Under the pieces are notes generated by a model that saw only the letters and a program-made list of their open reading frames with translations, made no database searches and was not told the DNA's origin. A stretch of 35,823 nucleotides of DNA from Irineochytrium annulatum (Eukaryota; Chytridiomycota; Chytridiomycetes; Chytridiales; Chytridiaceae), in assembly GCA_027600665.1 (NCBI GenBank), contig JADGJL010000167.1:1-35823 (forward strand), read 5' to 3'. A program made the position numbers and the translations under genes. This document shows positions 20,650-31,138 of the stretch, in pieces. Numbering within the stretch: position 1 is the stretch's first letter; each line of letters starts with the position of its first letter.

Positions 20650-22356
20650 TTACATAGGCAGCGACGCCAACAGACCCGCAAAGTTCATGTAAACCTGGTT
20701 CATCTGACCCCCGATGACATCCAAAAGCGCGATGATGGCCAAGTGATCGTGCCCGTTCAGGGTGCCGAGCCAGTTGAACGTCCCCTTCTTGGGAGCGGCG
20801 CTGACCTGCTTGGCCACGTTCTGGGTGCTCTCGGTCATGTCGATCTCGTAGTCGTTGTAGCCGCTGTTGTCGCCACGGGAGGACACGACGCTCACCAGGC
20901 CGTCGTTCGCGTGCCACTCCGCGTCGCCGCCGGCGAGGGACAGGGAGCTGTTGTAGTAGGAGCCCATGATGGTGGCCGAGGGCGCGAGGAAGAGGTTCGT
21001 CGTGGGCTCGGCGAGGGCGGCGTTGAAGATGTTGTAGGTCGTGAGGCCGGAGACGGAGAAGTAGTAGGTGTCGGGGGAGTTCTGGACCCAGGAGAGTAAG
21101 GGGTCGTTGGTGCCTTGGACGCCGAGGTCGAAGAGGGCGTTGGAGGGCTTGGAGGCCCAGGGGGAGGAGAAGATGCGGTGAATGTAGTCGACGAGGTTCT
21201 CGCCGGGGCGTTGGTCGAGACCCCAGTGGCCGAGCTGGAAGTCGTAGAGGCCGGGGACGAGCTTGTCGACGCCGACAAAGAGCTCAACGAGGCCGATGAC
21301 GAAGCTGAAGTGGAAGAATGTTAGCAATTGATAGGCGAAAAAGCATGTAAAACAAGGGCGTACGTGGTGAGGAGGTTGTTGTGGCGAAGGTAGTCGTCGA
21401 ACGTGGAACCGCCGAGGACACCAGAGATGGAGATGAAGCCCTCGACCTGGCTGGAGGTCTTGTTGGTCCAGAACAACGGCGAGACGGCCGTGCCGGCGGC
21501 GGCGGCAGCGTCGACCTCCTCCTGGAAGCCGTGGGACATAAGCGAGATGAACATGCGGCCGGTGGGCCCGCCCATGCTGTGCCCGATCAGGTGGATCTTG
21601 GCGGCGGGGTCGACGGCGAATTGGGCTGGAAGTTCAAAGAAGAACGTTAGCATTTTTTTGAATGATAACGAAGGACGAATACGAGTGGAAAACTCACGGT
21701 AAAGCGCCTTGCCGGTGAAGTCCTCGCCAAAGCGGGAGTGGCCGAACTTGGCCGCCCGGGCGACACCGTAGTCCACGCGAGCGCCGACAATCTGCGCGTA
21801 AAGCTCGCACGCGCGCTCCCAGTTGGAGGAGACCGGACCCCTGAATCGCCAAAAGTCAGTAATCACGCAAACGAAAATAAAATGGAAGAAAAAAAAAAGA
21901 TACAAACATGTGAGGGAGGTAGACGGTGTAGCCGCTGCCGCGGAGCATGCCGACGAGATCGCTGGTGATGCCGCCCCAGTACTTTAGAACTGCAAGGGTA
22001 AGAATAATTAGCCTATGAATATTGACAGTTCAGTCAGAAAGTCAATACTCACGGCCAAGTAGCGGTTTCTCTCCCCAACCAAGAAGCCCGTGGACCTAAG
22101 GAGGAAGCAATAGCATTAGTATCATCATTCGCTGAACAAGGTAGACAAAGATGCACACCATGACAATAGGGTAGCTGTTGCCCGAAGAGCCGAACTTGGC
22201 CGCAAAGGGCCGGTGAGCGTCGACCTTGGGCCCGCCGCCGCCGCCGCCGCGGGCGACAAGGGAGACGTCGTCATTCGAAGGGATGGCGTGGGGCGCGGCG
22301 TTGGCGACGGACGCGAAGACCGCGAGGATGGCGGTGAAGGTGCTCAGGAAGCGCAT
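20650..22356 (-). CDS. Secreted triacylglycerol lipase, bacterial family I.5-like
   Basis: Exons 22356-22159, 22095-22053, 21989-21908, 21840-21698, 21625-21364 and 21304-20650, in phase; 460 residues. An alpha/beta-hydrolase that cleaves ester bonds of acylglycerols outside the cell. A signal peptide starts MRFLSTFTAILAVFASVANA, followed by a Gly-rich stretch. Then YPIVMVHGLLGWGEKPLLG (oxyanion region), LKYWGG, GPVSSNWERACELYAQIVG, VDYGVARAAKFGHSRFG, nucleophile elbow IGHSMGG (Ser172), DFQLGHWGLDQRPGE, HANDGLVS (Asp377) and NGHDHLAI (His430). This block order is that of thermoalkalophilic Geobacillus/staphylococcal lipases, and six exons argue against bacterial contamination. Compared from memory with the Geobacillus zinc site (D61, H81, H87, D238), the equivalents here are Glu, Arg, His and Gly, so the structural zinc is probably absent. 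Convergent with the channel, divergent from the NFX1-type gene. Confidence 0.9.
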
Positions 22357-24123
22357 GGTAGGGAGTTTATATATGAGGTGCCGAAAGGATGATGCGCTCC
22401 TGGGTGTGGGAGTGTATATATGAGGTTGGGAGGGAGGGAGGAATGGGAGAGGGGGAGACCAGCTGGGGAGATGGGGGTCGAGCGTGGTCGCCTTTTAAAG
22501 GCTGCATGGAGGGGGAAAGCGGGCTCCCGTGGCCATCTCGCGTGAGAGGCAGCAGCAGCGCGGCGTTGAGCCAGGGTCGGCATCAAGCGATGACTGTCTA
22601 AAGGGATTAATGTAAATTGAATAAAAACCTTCGCACTACACGCACGAGACTCGGACCCATGGACGAAGGAGGGCTGGCAGGCATTCGTCATAGGCGTCAT
22701 TGCTTTGAGATATACGCTACAGCCCTCTCTCCACCCTGCCCTCGCGAAGCCGGGGAATCGGGCCGTTGGGGGCCGACAGGTGTGTAAATTGAATTGCTGA
22801 GGGAAGGTTGGCCCGCCGATTGATACAATTAAGCGTGTCTGGGCAGCGCGGTCAAGGGACTGCGAAGGGTGGGCGCGCCACGCTCACCTTTCGGCCTAGG
22901 GGTGTGACTACCGGCATTGGGATCGGGGTTAATCGGCGTATGCGCTGACAGCAGGTGGAGGCGCGGCTGGCGGGGCTGCAATCTATCGGTCATCCATCCG
23001 CCGCTTGAATGCGTGTTGAGATCAAGTGATGGACGACGCGTCGGGCTGCGTGCTCGGCGGTGCGACCATCACGCTCACGCCCGCCCGCCCTCGTGAGCTG
23101 GGTGAGCTCGTGAGGGTGTGACAGGGCCCAAGCTGGGCGTGCTTCGCCGGCATGCAGGCGTTCTGAACGTCGTCATAGCTGGGCCTTCAACGGGCTATCT
23201 CCGCCATGCCATGGGGTCGCAGCGCCTGGCTGACAGATAGTGACGCGCTTAGAACGCCCGCTTGGACCGCAGACACCCGGATTCGCTCGCCCTCACATAT
23301 TAGACTGGAGAAAAGACGATGGCGGAGAGTCGCGGAGATGAACTGGCGTTGGCGGGCTGGCATGCAGAGGGCGAAGGAGCGAAGGAGCGAAGCGAGCCCA
23401 GCGCCGTCCGAGCATCTGCATCGTTCGCTTTCGCTTCGCTTTTAGTTCCCGTCGTCACTTCGCCCACCAGCCAGCCTCGATCGCCACCAACGCGCCAACG
23501 ACCCTTGCCCTTTACGTCACTGATATTGAAAAGGCCTAACTAAGGCTTCGTGCTTGTTTGCTTTGTAAAATAAGAGGCTCTCAGACTTCACATTTGTCGA
23601 GGGCTCCCATTCGTAGTATTAATATACCTGAATGAAAATGGACGACAGAAGAGGCCCGCTCATTTCCAGGCAGGGACGCACGACGATTCAGGTGTCAACA
23701 GTGACTGATTGAGGCAACGGTGGCACCATGAAGGAATGAGTCGGTAGACAGACATTGTCGACCAGGCCGGCTTCATCGTTGGCCATTCCAGATGCCAGGT
23801 TCTTCTGGAAAAGCCTGCTTCGTGGGCCAGCTTCCCCCATAATCGTATGTGGGGAAGAAAGGGCATTCCATTCCAAGTACTGGAAAGAAAGGCGAAGAAG
23901 AGTCGGGCTCGGATGTATCGCGCCAGGAGAGGAGAAGTTGCTTTAGAAATCTGAAGTATCATGATTTGGGACACTCGCGTTTTTGCGGCGAAGTTGCTGA
24001 CAGTGCTCCTTCCAAGCCTTGGAATTGGAAGACTTTCACCGGTCTCTCCCCTGACGGTGCCCTTTTAATACCCGCACCCGTCAGGACGGCCCTCTCAAAC
24101 AAAGCTCCCAATTACGATCAACG
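22357..24123. other. Divergent intergenic region, lipase / NFX1-type gene
   Basis: About 1.77 kb containing both upstream regions. A TATATATGAG motif occurs twice, at about 22368 and 22414, just upstream of the lipase ATG on the minus strand, and could include its TATA element. There are no ORFs with recognisable motifs, and no tRNA box or transposon end was seen. Confidence 0.6.
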
Positions 24124-27100
24124 ATGCCGTCATCTGGATCACGCCAGAGACCAGCCAGCTCCAGCGCGAGCTCGTCTGCCACCACCACCCGAGAAGGCCG
24201 TCAACAATCGCAATCGCAACCGTCGCCAGCTGCCGGCGGAGAGGCCCTGACATGGCAGCAAGAGCAGTTTCTCTTCAACCCGGACGCCAGGCCGTTTGTC
24301 CCCTCGCCTGGGAATGATCGTCGGAATCAGAGCATGTCGCAGGACCGCCAGCAGAACCGCCAGGCGGCGCCGTCCTCGAACCCTGCCCCGAACTCGGCCG
24401 CGACGAGGAATAACCGTCGCAAGCGCGCCTCGGAGGCTCACCAGCAGCAGGTCCATCAGCAGCTCAACTATCAGCAGCAGCAGCAGCAGCAGCAGCAGCT
24501 GGTCCAAAACCAACCGCAACACAATCACAACCACCCGCCGCTTCAACAGCAACCGTCCGGTCGGCAGCCCGGCGGTGGGAACCGAAATTCCAATCAGGAG
24601 AACCGTCGCCCGCCGAACAACGACCGGAATCGATCGCAGCGGGGTGGAGGGAACCCGTCGGCATATGGGGGAGGCGGCAGCCTCAACATTGTCATCACGA
24701 AGAACCCGGCCGCCTTCAAGGATGCCCCCGATGGGGCGGCTGGCGGGAAGGCGCCCGCTCCCGAGGTCACGACGCGGGCCGTCACGGTGGATCTGATCAC
24801 GTCGCTCACGGACTCGCTGTCCAAGGGCACGTACGAGTGCATGATCTGCTACGACGGCGTCAAGGTCAGGGACAGGGTGTGGGCTTGTCACGAGAGCTGT
24901 TTCGCCGTTTTTCACATCAAGGTACTTTTATTTGTTTTGGGCTTCTTTTTTTTTTCGTTCTTCCTTATCTTTTGTCAATATACTCACCCGACAACGTTCT
25001 TAGTGCATCAAAGAGTGGGGGAAGAAGTCGCTGAACGAGGCCGCCAGCAGCTCGGCAGCCACACCTTCACAGCGGCCGGAAGCGAGCTGGCGGTGCCCGG
25101 GATGTCAGTACAAGTACAAGGAGATTCCGAATCAGAGTTGCTATTGCCGAAAGCTAGAGGACGTGCAGTTCAACCGTTTCCTGCTGCCGCACAGCTGCGG
25201 TGGACCTTGTCTTCGGGAGCGTGCCTGCAGTCATCGTTGCGTGTAAGTGAATGATTTTAATTAACGCGCGCCGGAGTTGACAGCAGCTGACGTAAATTAT
25301 TTTCAGCATGGAATGTCATCCAGGACCATGTCGACCGTGCGAGGGCATGGCGCCACCCGTCTCATGTCACTGCGGCCGCAGCCAGTTCATGGTCCGCTGC
25401 AGCGATCTCGCAAGCGGCACCCTCGACCGCTCCTGTCACGAGACCTGCGGCAAGACGCTTGGCTGCGGCAACCACGCCTGCGAGTCCGAGTGCCACGACG
25501 GGCCCTGTGGCCCTTGCCCGATCACCACGCCCAAATCCTGCCACTGCGGCAAGATGACGAGGGACATCCCCTGCGGCTCGACGTCCACGACCTTTACCTG
25601 CGAGGAGGTCTGCGGGTTCAGCTACGCGTGCGGGGTGCACGACTGCCGCCGCGGGTGTCACGACAACTCGGACCACGAGGTCCTCTGCCCGATGGACCCG
25701 TCCCTCATCAAGCGGTGCCCGTGTCGGTCAAAGACCATCGTCTCCCTCCTCGGCCCCGCGGGCCGCGAGAGCTGCGAGGTGCCGATCCCGACCTGCGGCG
25801 GGCCCTGCGACAAGACGTACGACTGCGGGCACGCTTGCAGGCTCGACTGCCACGTGGGGAACTGCCCGCCCTGCGGGACGATGGTGACGCTCGACTGCCG
25901 GTGCGGGAGGCAGGAGATGACGGTGCGGTGCTCGGAGCTGAAGCGGGAGGCGGGTCGTGGCGGTGGGGTTGGGGGCTTTGTGCCCCCGCTTTGCGATCGA
26001 CCGTGCAGCACGAAGCGGAGCTGCAAGAGGCATCAGTGTGGGTCCAAATGCTGCCCTGGGGGAACGGACGCCCATGCCTGCGACCTGGCGTGCGGGAAGA
26101 CGTTAAAGTGTGGGGTGCACAAGTGCGCGTCGAACTGTGGGCATGCGGGGAGGTGCCATGATTGCTTTGAGGGCGTTAGCTTTGACGAGCTCACGTGCGC
26201 GTGTGGGCAGTCGGTCATTTACCCGCCGATCCCGTGCGGGACCGCCCCGCCCAAGTGCGATCGACCTTGCGAGAGGCCGCTGCCTTGCGGGCATGTGTCT
26301 TACAGCGTGCACAATTGCCACGCTGATTCGGAACCTTGTCCTCCGTGTGTCATTTTCGTCGATAGGCAATGGTGTGTACTTTTTTTTTTTTATTTTGGTT
26401 GGGGGGGTTATTTCTGGAAGATAGGACTAACGTTCAAGTTTAGTGCGTGCGGCAGGAAGACTGTAAAAAACATTCCGTGCTCCCGGCAAGGGTTACCATC
26501 TTGCGGAGAGGCGTGTGGGAAGAAGATCACTAGTTGCGGTCATGTGTGTAAAAGGTATTGTATTTTACTTCTTCTCCATCTCGTCATCCAGCACGCTCTA
26601 ACGTAGTTTCTCAAGGTTTTGCCACTCCGGACCATGCGTTGACGAGAACAACAAATGTCAGGAGCGCTGCGGACGGCCTCGGCCAATGTGCGGCCACGTC
26701 TGCGCCTTCTTCTGCCACGGCACGTCGTACTGCACGGAGGAGAAGCCGTGCAAGTACCCTTTGCGTGAGACATGTCCCTGCGGCAACAAGGTCCATCAGA
26801 TCCTTTGCAACGCGTGGAAGGAGTCGGCGGGCCGAACGGGCGGGCAGACCCTGCACTGCGATGACTCGTGCGCCCTCGTCGAGCGGAACCGGAAGCTAAA
26901 CGAGGCCTTGAACCTTTCCCGCGAGCTGAACCTCACGAGCAGCGCGGCCGCGACGGGATCGGAGGAGGTTAACGCGTTCGAGGATCACCTGCTCCGGTTC
27001 GCGATGGCGAACCCGCCGTTTGTCCGGACGGTCGAGACCACGCTGGCCGAGTTCGTCCGGGACGCGTCCAAGCGGATCCTCAACTTCCCCCACGTCAAGC

Positions 27101-28026
27101 CGAGGCACACGCAGTTCGTCGCCGGCCTGGTGCCGCACTACAACCTCGTCATGGACATCATCGATGCCGATAGGGGACAGGCCAGCGTTGTGGCGAGGAA
27201 GACGGCGGCCAAGATCGCGGCCGTGCCGGATCCGCCCATCAGCGTCGCCTGCAGGACCTACAAGCCGGGCACGCCCGTGCCGGCTCCGTCGACCCCCACG
27301 ACGGTCGCCGCGTCGCCTGCCCCGGCGCCGGTGTCGAATAAGGCGAATGGGTTGCATGTTGTCGGACTGCAGGATGGCATTGATGCGAGGGATTTGGAGA
27401 TTTTTATCGAGGTTTGTCTTGCCCGTTGTTTCTTGTTGCCTTCAGTCTTTTTTTGATGATGCTGAAATGCTGACCATGTTTTCTTCTTCTCTTGCCAACA
27501 GCCGATGCTCGGCCCGATCTCGATCCGCTGGATTGGAGAGAAGCGCGACTGCGTCGTCCAGCCCGCCGCCTCTCGCCGGATGACGGCGTCAGACATCGAG
27601 TCCCTTGTCTCGAGCCGCGAGTCGACGATCCAGGAGAAGTTCCTGCTCAACTGCTGGGCGACTTCGGTCCGGGCCTGTTGCATCACGGCCGATGGGGAGA
27701 TCCTGGACCCGTGGAAGGTCGTCAAGGGATCGTCGTCGTCGGCCGCCCCGAAGGAGGGTGGTGCGGCGCCGAATGCGTGGGCGGGCGGCAAGCCGGCCGT
27801 GGCTCCTTCGAGGAGGTTCGTCTCGGCACTCCCGCCGCGGGCGGTGAACCAGTTTGATCTGTTGGAGGACGCTGGGAAGGTGGAGGCAAACTTAATGAAA
27901 AAGAAGGAGGTTGTGGTGGTGGAGGAGGCGGTTGTGCCTGACCATTGGGACGCCGGAGATGATGGCGAGGAGGAGGATGTATCGACGGTTGAGGGCAGTA
28001 GCGCGCCGGTGGAGGGGGCCATCTGA
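24124..28026 (+). CDS. FAP1: NFX1-type zinc-finger protein (RING-like, NF-X1 repeats, R3H)
   Basis: Exons 24124-24921, 25004-25242, 25307-26371, 26444-26554, 26616-27411 and 27502-28026, in phase; 1,177 residues. Order of parts: a Gln/Asn-rich disordered N-terminus with a poly-Gln run; a PAM2-like motif FLFNPDARPFVP (residues 49-60), which in other proteins binds the MLLE domain of poly(A)-binding protein; an NFX1-type RING/PHD finger (CMICYDGVKVRDRVWACHES, then CIKEWG, CPGCQYKYKE); and a row of NF-X1 Cys/His repeats such as MECHPGPCRPC and CGKTLGCGNHACESECHDG. An R3H-like region (about 878-935) and a C-terminal RRM-like tail follow. Family members repress transcription, bind RNA or FKBP12 (yeast Fap1), and act as E3 ligases. 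The first intron interrupts the RING. The R3H segment lacks the expected Arg and His (HTQFVA where HRRIIH is typical). Confidence in the family is high. Confidence 0.93.
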
Positions 28027-28453
28027 TGACTAAGTCAAAAGTATTCTTGTTCATATTTTGTCGATTGCATCCACCCCTCTTTCATCTCTCTTACACTTTT
28101 TTGAGGTTGAGTTTATGCCTTCCGTCTCCAAAAATTTTCATCGTTATAAATCACATTTAAATGAAGCCATGTTCCTGATGAGCGGATAATGAAGTATGTT
28201 ATCGACCTTCCTACGAGGTTCTCTTACAAATGTTATATGCGAAGGCAGCCCAACAATGCCTTAAAGAATATGGACAGAAGAACTATTAAAATATCGTCTC
28301 CTGCTTGCAGCATCCAACCCAGCCCCGATCAACATCTCGTCTGCGTGAAGCTCGTTATCTGGGACATATCTACGCAAAGAGGAACAAATATTGAGATTAT
28401 CGCCGGTCTGAGTAAAAAAGCGCGCAATACCTCGGTCAACGCGCACCAAAACA
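28027..28453. other. Convergent 3' intergenic region
   Basis: About 430 AT-rich bp between the NFX1-type stop (+) and the small membrane protein stop (-). I see no gene or motif. Confidence 0.6.
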
Positions 28454-28651
28454 TCACCCGGCGACAACGTAGCCCCAGATGATCCAGGCGAGGGAGAAGC
28501 CGACCAAGAGGACGGTGATGCCTGACTGAAGGCGGCGGTGAAAGGGGCTCTGGTACGCGGACGGATGGGCCAGGACCGGCTGATCGGGCTCGGGGCCGGC
28601 CTCCGGCTTCGGGAGCAAGGACGTGGTGTCGTTCGCGGTCGGGGCTGCCAT
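28454..28651 (-). CDS. Small single-pass membrane protein, 65 residues
   Basis: An ORF of 65 codons with a disordered N-terminus (MAAPTANDTTSLLPKPEAGP) and one hydrophobic segment near the C-terminus, GITVLLVGFSLAWIIWGYVV, preceded by positive charges (HRRLQ). That arrangement fits a tail-anchored or single-pass protein. The LL-P near residue 12 could be a sorting signal, but that is speculative. There is no homologue I can name. It could be longer if an intron begins at the GTGATG overlapping the stop. Support comes from length, composition and position in a gap between genes. Confidence 0.5.
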   Translation of the reverse strand: MAAPTANDTTSLLPKPEAGPEPDQPVLAHPSAYQSPFHRRLQSGITVLLVGFSLAWIIWGYVVAG

Positions 28652-29078
28652 GACGCGATTTGGGAGGCGATGATGGAATCAGACGCGCTAAAAAGCAGTT
28701 GCTTCGAGTGCTCAGACGCCGTGTGCGCCACAATTGCCACTGCCCTCTTGAAGCGTTGGCAAGCATATTTCAGGGAACTTCGGGATTTATGTCGAACTCC
28801 GAAATAAACAAGCCAGATTCATGAAATGCTATGGCCGCGTGATATAATTTATTTTGGCAGCCTTCAAAAACACACAATTTGGCCACCGAAGTATGGAAAA
28901 AGGGAGTGGTGGATGTATTACAATACAAGGTTATCAAAATTAAAAAACACAGTAAAATATGAGTAAGTGACAACGTCGCACGTTACTTGCACACGAACAG
29001 GAAGTAGACGGGGTGAGGGTAACATATCAACCTAAGGGAGTGCCACGCAAAGCTTAAGCCAAAGGAGCGCCATCCAAC
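28652..29078. other. Intergenic region
   Basis: About 430 bp between the small membrane protein start and the Hsp20-domain gene stop, both minus strand. It should hold the promoter of the former and the 3' end of the latter. No gene is seen. Confidence 0.6.
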
Positions 29079-30101
29079 CTACATCTGCTTCGTCCACCCA
29101 TCACTCATCTCATCACAGTCCGCTACAACTGCCGCTTTCTCCCTACCTGGGCTCACCCTCGGCGGCGACCCCGCAATCTCCACCCTCCTGCCCTCAGTCT
29201 CTACTACCACCGGCACCTCGATCGTTAGCACGCCCCTCACAAGCCTCACGCTCAACGCTCTCATCTCGCACTTTATGGGCAGCACGGCCCGAACGTCCAC
29301 CTTTCTCCGCCCGGCCTCACCCTTGACAACGACCGCACGCTCGTCGTCCAAAACCGTGACGGATAAATCCTCCCGCGAGAGGCCGGGGACGTCGATGCTC
29401 ACGATGATGCGTCCGTCGGACTCTGTCACGTCGTACGTCGATACCACCCGTGCCGGTGGTGGCGACGCGGTCGCCGCCGTCGCGTTCGCCCCGTTGCTGC
29501 CATCCCCATTCGCCCGCTCAACGCTCTCAGACCACCCTTCAACGCGCGCCGCCACGCCCCTTACAAGCCTCGCGACGTCCCTCCCCGTCAACCCCATCAG
29601 CGCCAAAAGCCCGTCATCGTCGTCCGCTGCTGCAGATGCGCCGCCGTCGCGTTGGAGCCGCCGAGCGCGGAGCGTGCGCAAAAGCCACTTGATGGCCCAG
29701 ATGGCGACGAAGGACTTGAGGACGAGGGTCAGGTACCCCATGCTGGCGAGCAGCGGGATCAGAAGGAGGATCAGGAGGGCGGCGGTGCGATCGTGAGGGT
29801 TGCCAAACGTGCTGGGGCGCGCGGTCGAGGGTCGGAAGTTGCGGTGTGCGTGATGGGGAGGGTGCTGTAGCAGCGGCATGCCGAGGTCAGGCAGGTATGG
29901 GACTGCGAATGGCGAAAAGAGAATGGGGCGGTTTATCAGCGGGTTTAGGCTCGGCTCGGATTGACTCGTGTAATGTCCAGTCCTCGTGTACAGCCCATGC
30001 GTGCGTTTCCGCGTGGAATCACGAGCAGGCGCCACGTTCAATCCCAGCGGAGCTTGGATTTTTATGCTCGGCATTTCGTTTCTTCCGGGTGCATAAACCA
30101 T
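29079..30101 (-). CDS. Membrane-anchored small heat-shock (alpha-crystallin domain) protein
   Basis: A single-exon frame of 340 residues. The C-terminal third is an alpha-crystallin/Hsp20 domain (about 219-300): STYDVTESDGRIIVSIDVPG, LSREDLSVTV, VVVKGEAGRRKVDVRAVLPI and LVRGVLTIEVPV, the last being the normal GxLxIxxP ending. Ordinary small heat-shock proteins are soluble, 15-25 kDa holdases. This one has a long hydrophobic stretch at 106-141 (RTAALLILLLIPLLASMGYL, then SFVAIWAIKWLL), enough for one or two membrane helices, followed by RTLRARRLQRD. The chaperone domain would then sit near a membrane, probably facing the cytosol. The start is uncertain: Met10 (30074) or Met75 (29879) are alternatives, and Met75 gives MPLLQHPPHHAHRNF just before the membrane segment. 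A C-terminal I-x-I motif is not obvious. Plant RTM2-like proteins have a comparable layout with the anchor at the other end (from memory). Confidence 0.8.
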   Translation of the reverse strand: MVYAPGRNEMPSIKIQAPLGLNVAPARDSTRKRTHGLYTRTGHYTSQSEPSLNPLINRPILFSPFAVPYLPDLGMPLLQHPPHHAHRNFRPSTARPSTFGNPHDRTAALLILLLIPLLASMGYLTLVLKSFVAIWAIKWLLRTLRARRLQRDGGASAAADDDDGLLALMGLTGRDVARLVRGVAARVEGWSESVERANGDGSNGANATAATASPPPARVVSTYDVTESDGRIIVSIDVPGLSREDLSVTVLDDERAVVVKGEAGRRKVDVRAVLPIKCEMRALSVRLVRGVLTIEVPVVVETEGRRVEIAGSPPRVSPGREKAAVVADCDEMSDGWTKQM

Positions 30102-30409
30102 ATCTCCACCGAGTCGCTCTCAGGCCAGTGGATGCAATTCCTCCACATCGTTCCCTCCGTGTCCACCCTCCCTTTGTGCGTCTTCGTCGACGGCATCCCA
30201 GTTCTTAGTGTCGACCTACTCCCCACTCTCTCCAAGCAGCGTTCACCTTCTCAGCGACGTTCCTCTGCAACAAGGTCTCCTTAACATCAGTGCCCGTCCG
30301 CGATCGAATTTGGTTACATCCCACCACCTTTAAAGCAGCTTGGAGCGGCCGCCTCCCCCACGAGAAGGGAAAAAAATAAAAATAAAAATAATAAAGCGAA
30401 GACTAATGA

Positions 30410-31138
30410 TCAGAAACGTGCTAACGTTGTCCAGCTCACGACCTCCTCTCAAATTTTAGGTGTGCGTCGACGAGCATGGGACCGCGACGTCGCAGCCATT
30501 TGCACTTACGAACACCAAATCCACCCGCTTAGGAATTGTGATGAAAATTGTTTTGCCCAGGAGGGCCGCTGGGTCGAAGATGTCGATGGCCTGCTGGTCA
30601 CGAGAGACGCGAAACTCGGATCGGCCGAGGAAGATGACCGAGACGTGATTCTCGGCCGGGAGAGGGGGCCTCAAGGACAGGCTGGGAAGAGGAGGCAGGG
30701 GATTCCGCCGGTGGCCAGGATGGTCGATAGCGGCCGTACGGCGCCGGGTGAGGCGGATGCGGCGTTTGAAGGAACAGCAGGTGAAGGGATTTCGGACACA
30801 GCCGTCCGTCTGACGGGGAGCAGTGAACGTGAAGGAAAAGTCGGTCTGAGGAACGATATGCTGCTTGCTCGCGTTCCGCCTTCCAATGGTTCTGCAGGAA
30901 TACAACTCCTACGCATGTCAGCAGCAAGCGGCTCGAATGCCACACGTCCCATCGCCAAGCTGACTTTGTCGAAGCGTGAGCGACGAATGCTGACGGGGAT
31001 GAACCAATTGTAATTCGGCGCCAAACGCGCGTCGTCCTCAACAATCATCACGGCCAGCATGACATACAAAGTATACAACCGCGCATCTCCGGGTCCATCC
31101 ACCGATCCAACAGATGCAGTAAAAGGGCTAATAAACAC
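30410..31138 (-). CDS. Unresolved spliced gene, possibly two or more exons
   Basis: Two minus-strand stretches look protein-coding but lie in different frames. The 5' block (31138-30671) contains IVEDDARLAPNYNWFIPVSI and RFDKVSLAMGRVAFEPLAAD. The 3' block (about 30736-30510) contains ENHVSVIFLGRSEFRVSRDQ, QAIDIFDPAALLGKTIFITI and PKRVDLVF. After DLVF a GTAAGT at 30509 and an AG at 30446 would give a short last exon ending EVVSWTTLARF and TGA at 30412-30410. A pyrimidine-rich CTTCCCAG just before the 3' block is a good acceptor, but I found no donor that keeps phase with confidence. The 3' block has a beta-rich look with a V-x-F-x-G-R-S-x-F pattern like arrestin-type domains, a weak resemblance. 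The start is unknown. The neighbouring 30102-30409 holds nothing I can name. Confidence 0.4.

Noticed and set aside
20587..21099. 170-codon plus frame opposite lipase exon 6
   Set aside because: It is antisense to the catalytic Asp/His region of the lipase, which is spliced in phase from a signal peptide.
22700..23560. Possible tRNA or small RNA gene in the lipase/NFX1 gap
   Set aside because: I looked for a GGTTCGANNCC-type box and a foldable cloverleaf and found none.
24139..24915. 258-codon minus frame opposite NFX1 exon 1, with poly-Leu
   Set aside because: The poly-Leu is the reverse of the CAG/Gln run, and the plus frame carries PAM2 and RING motifs.
25277..26161. 294-codon plus frame overlapping the NFX1-type gene
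   Set aside because: It is out of phase with the Cys/His repeats and made of Arg/Pro-rich shadow sequence; the splice at 25242/25307 restores the zinc-finger frame.
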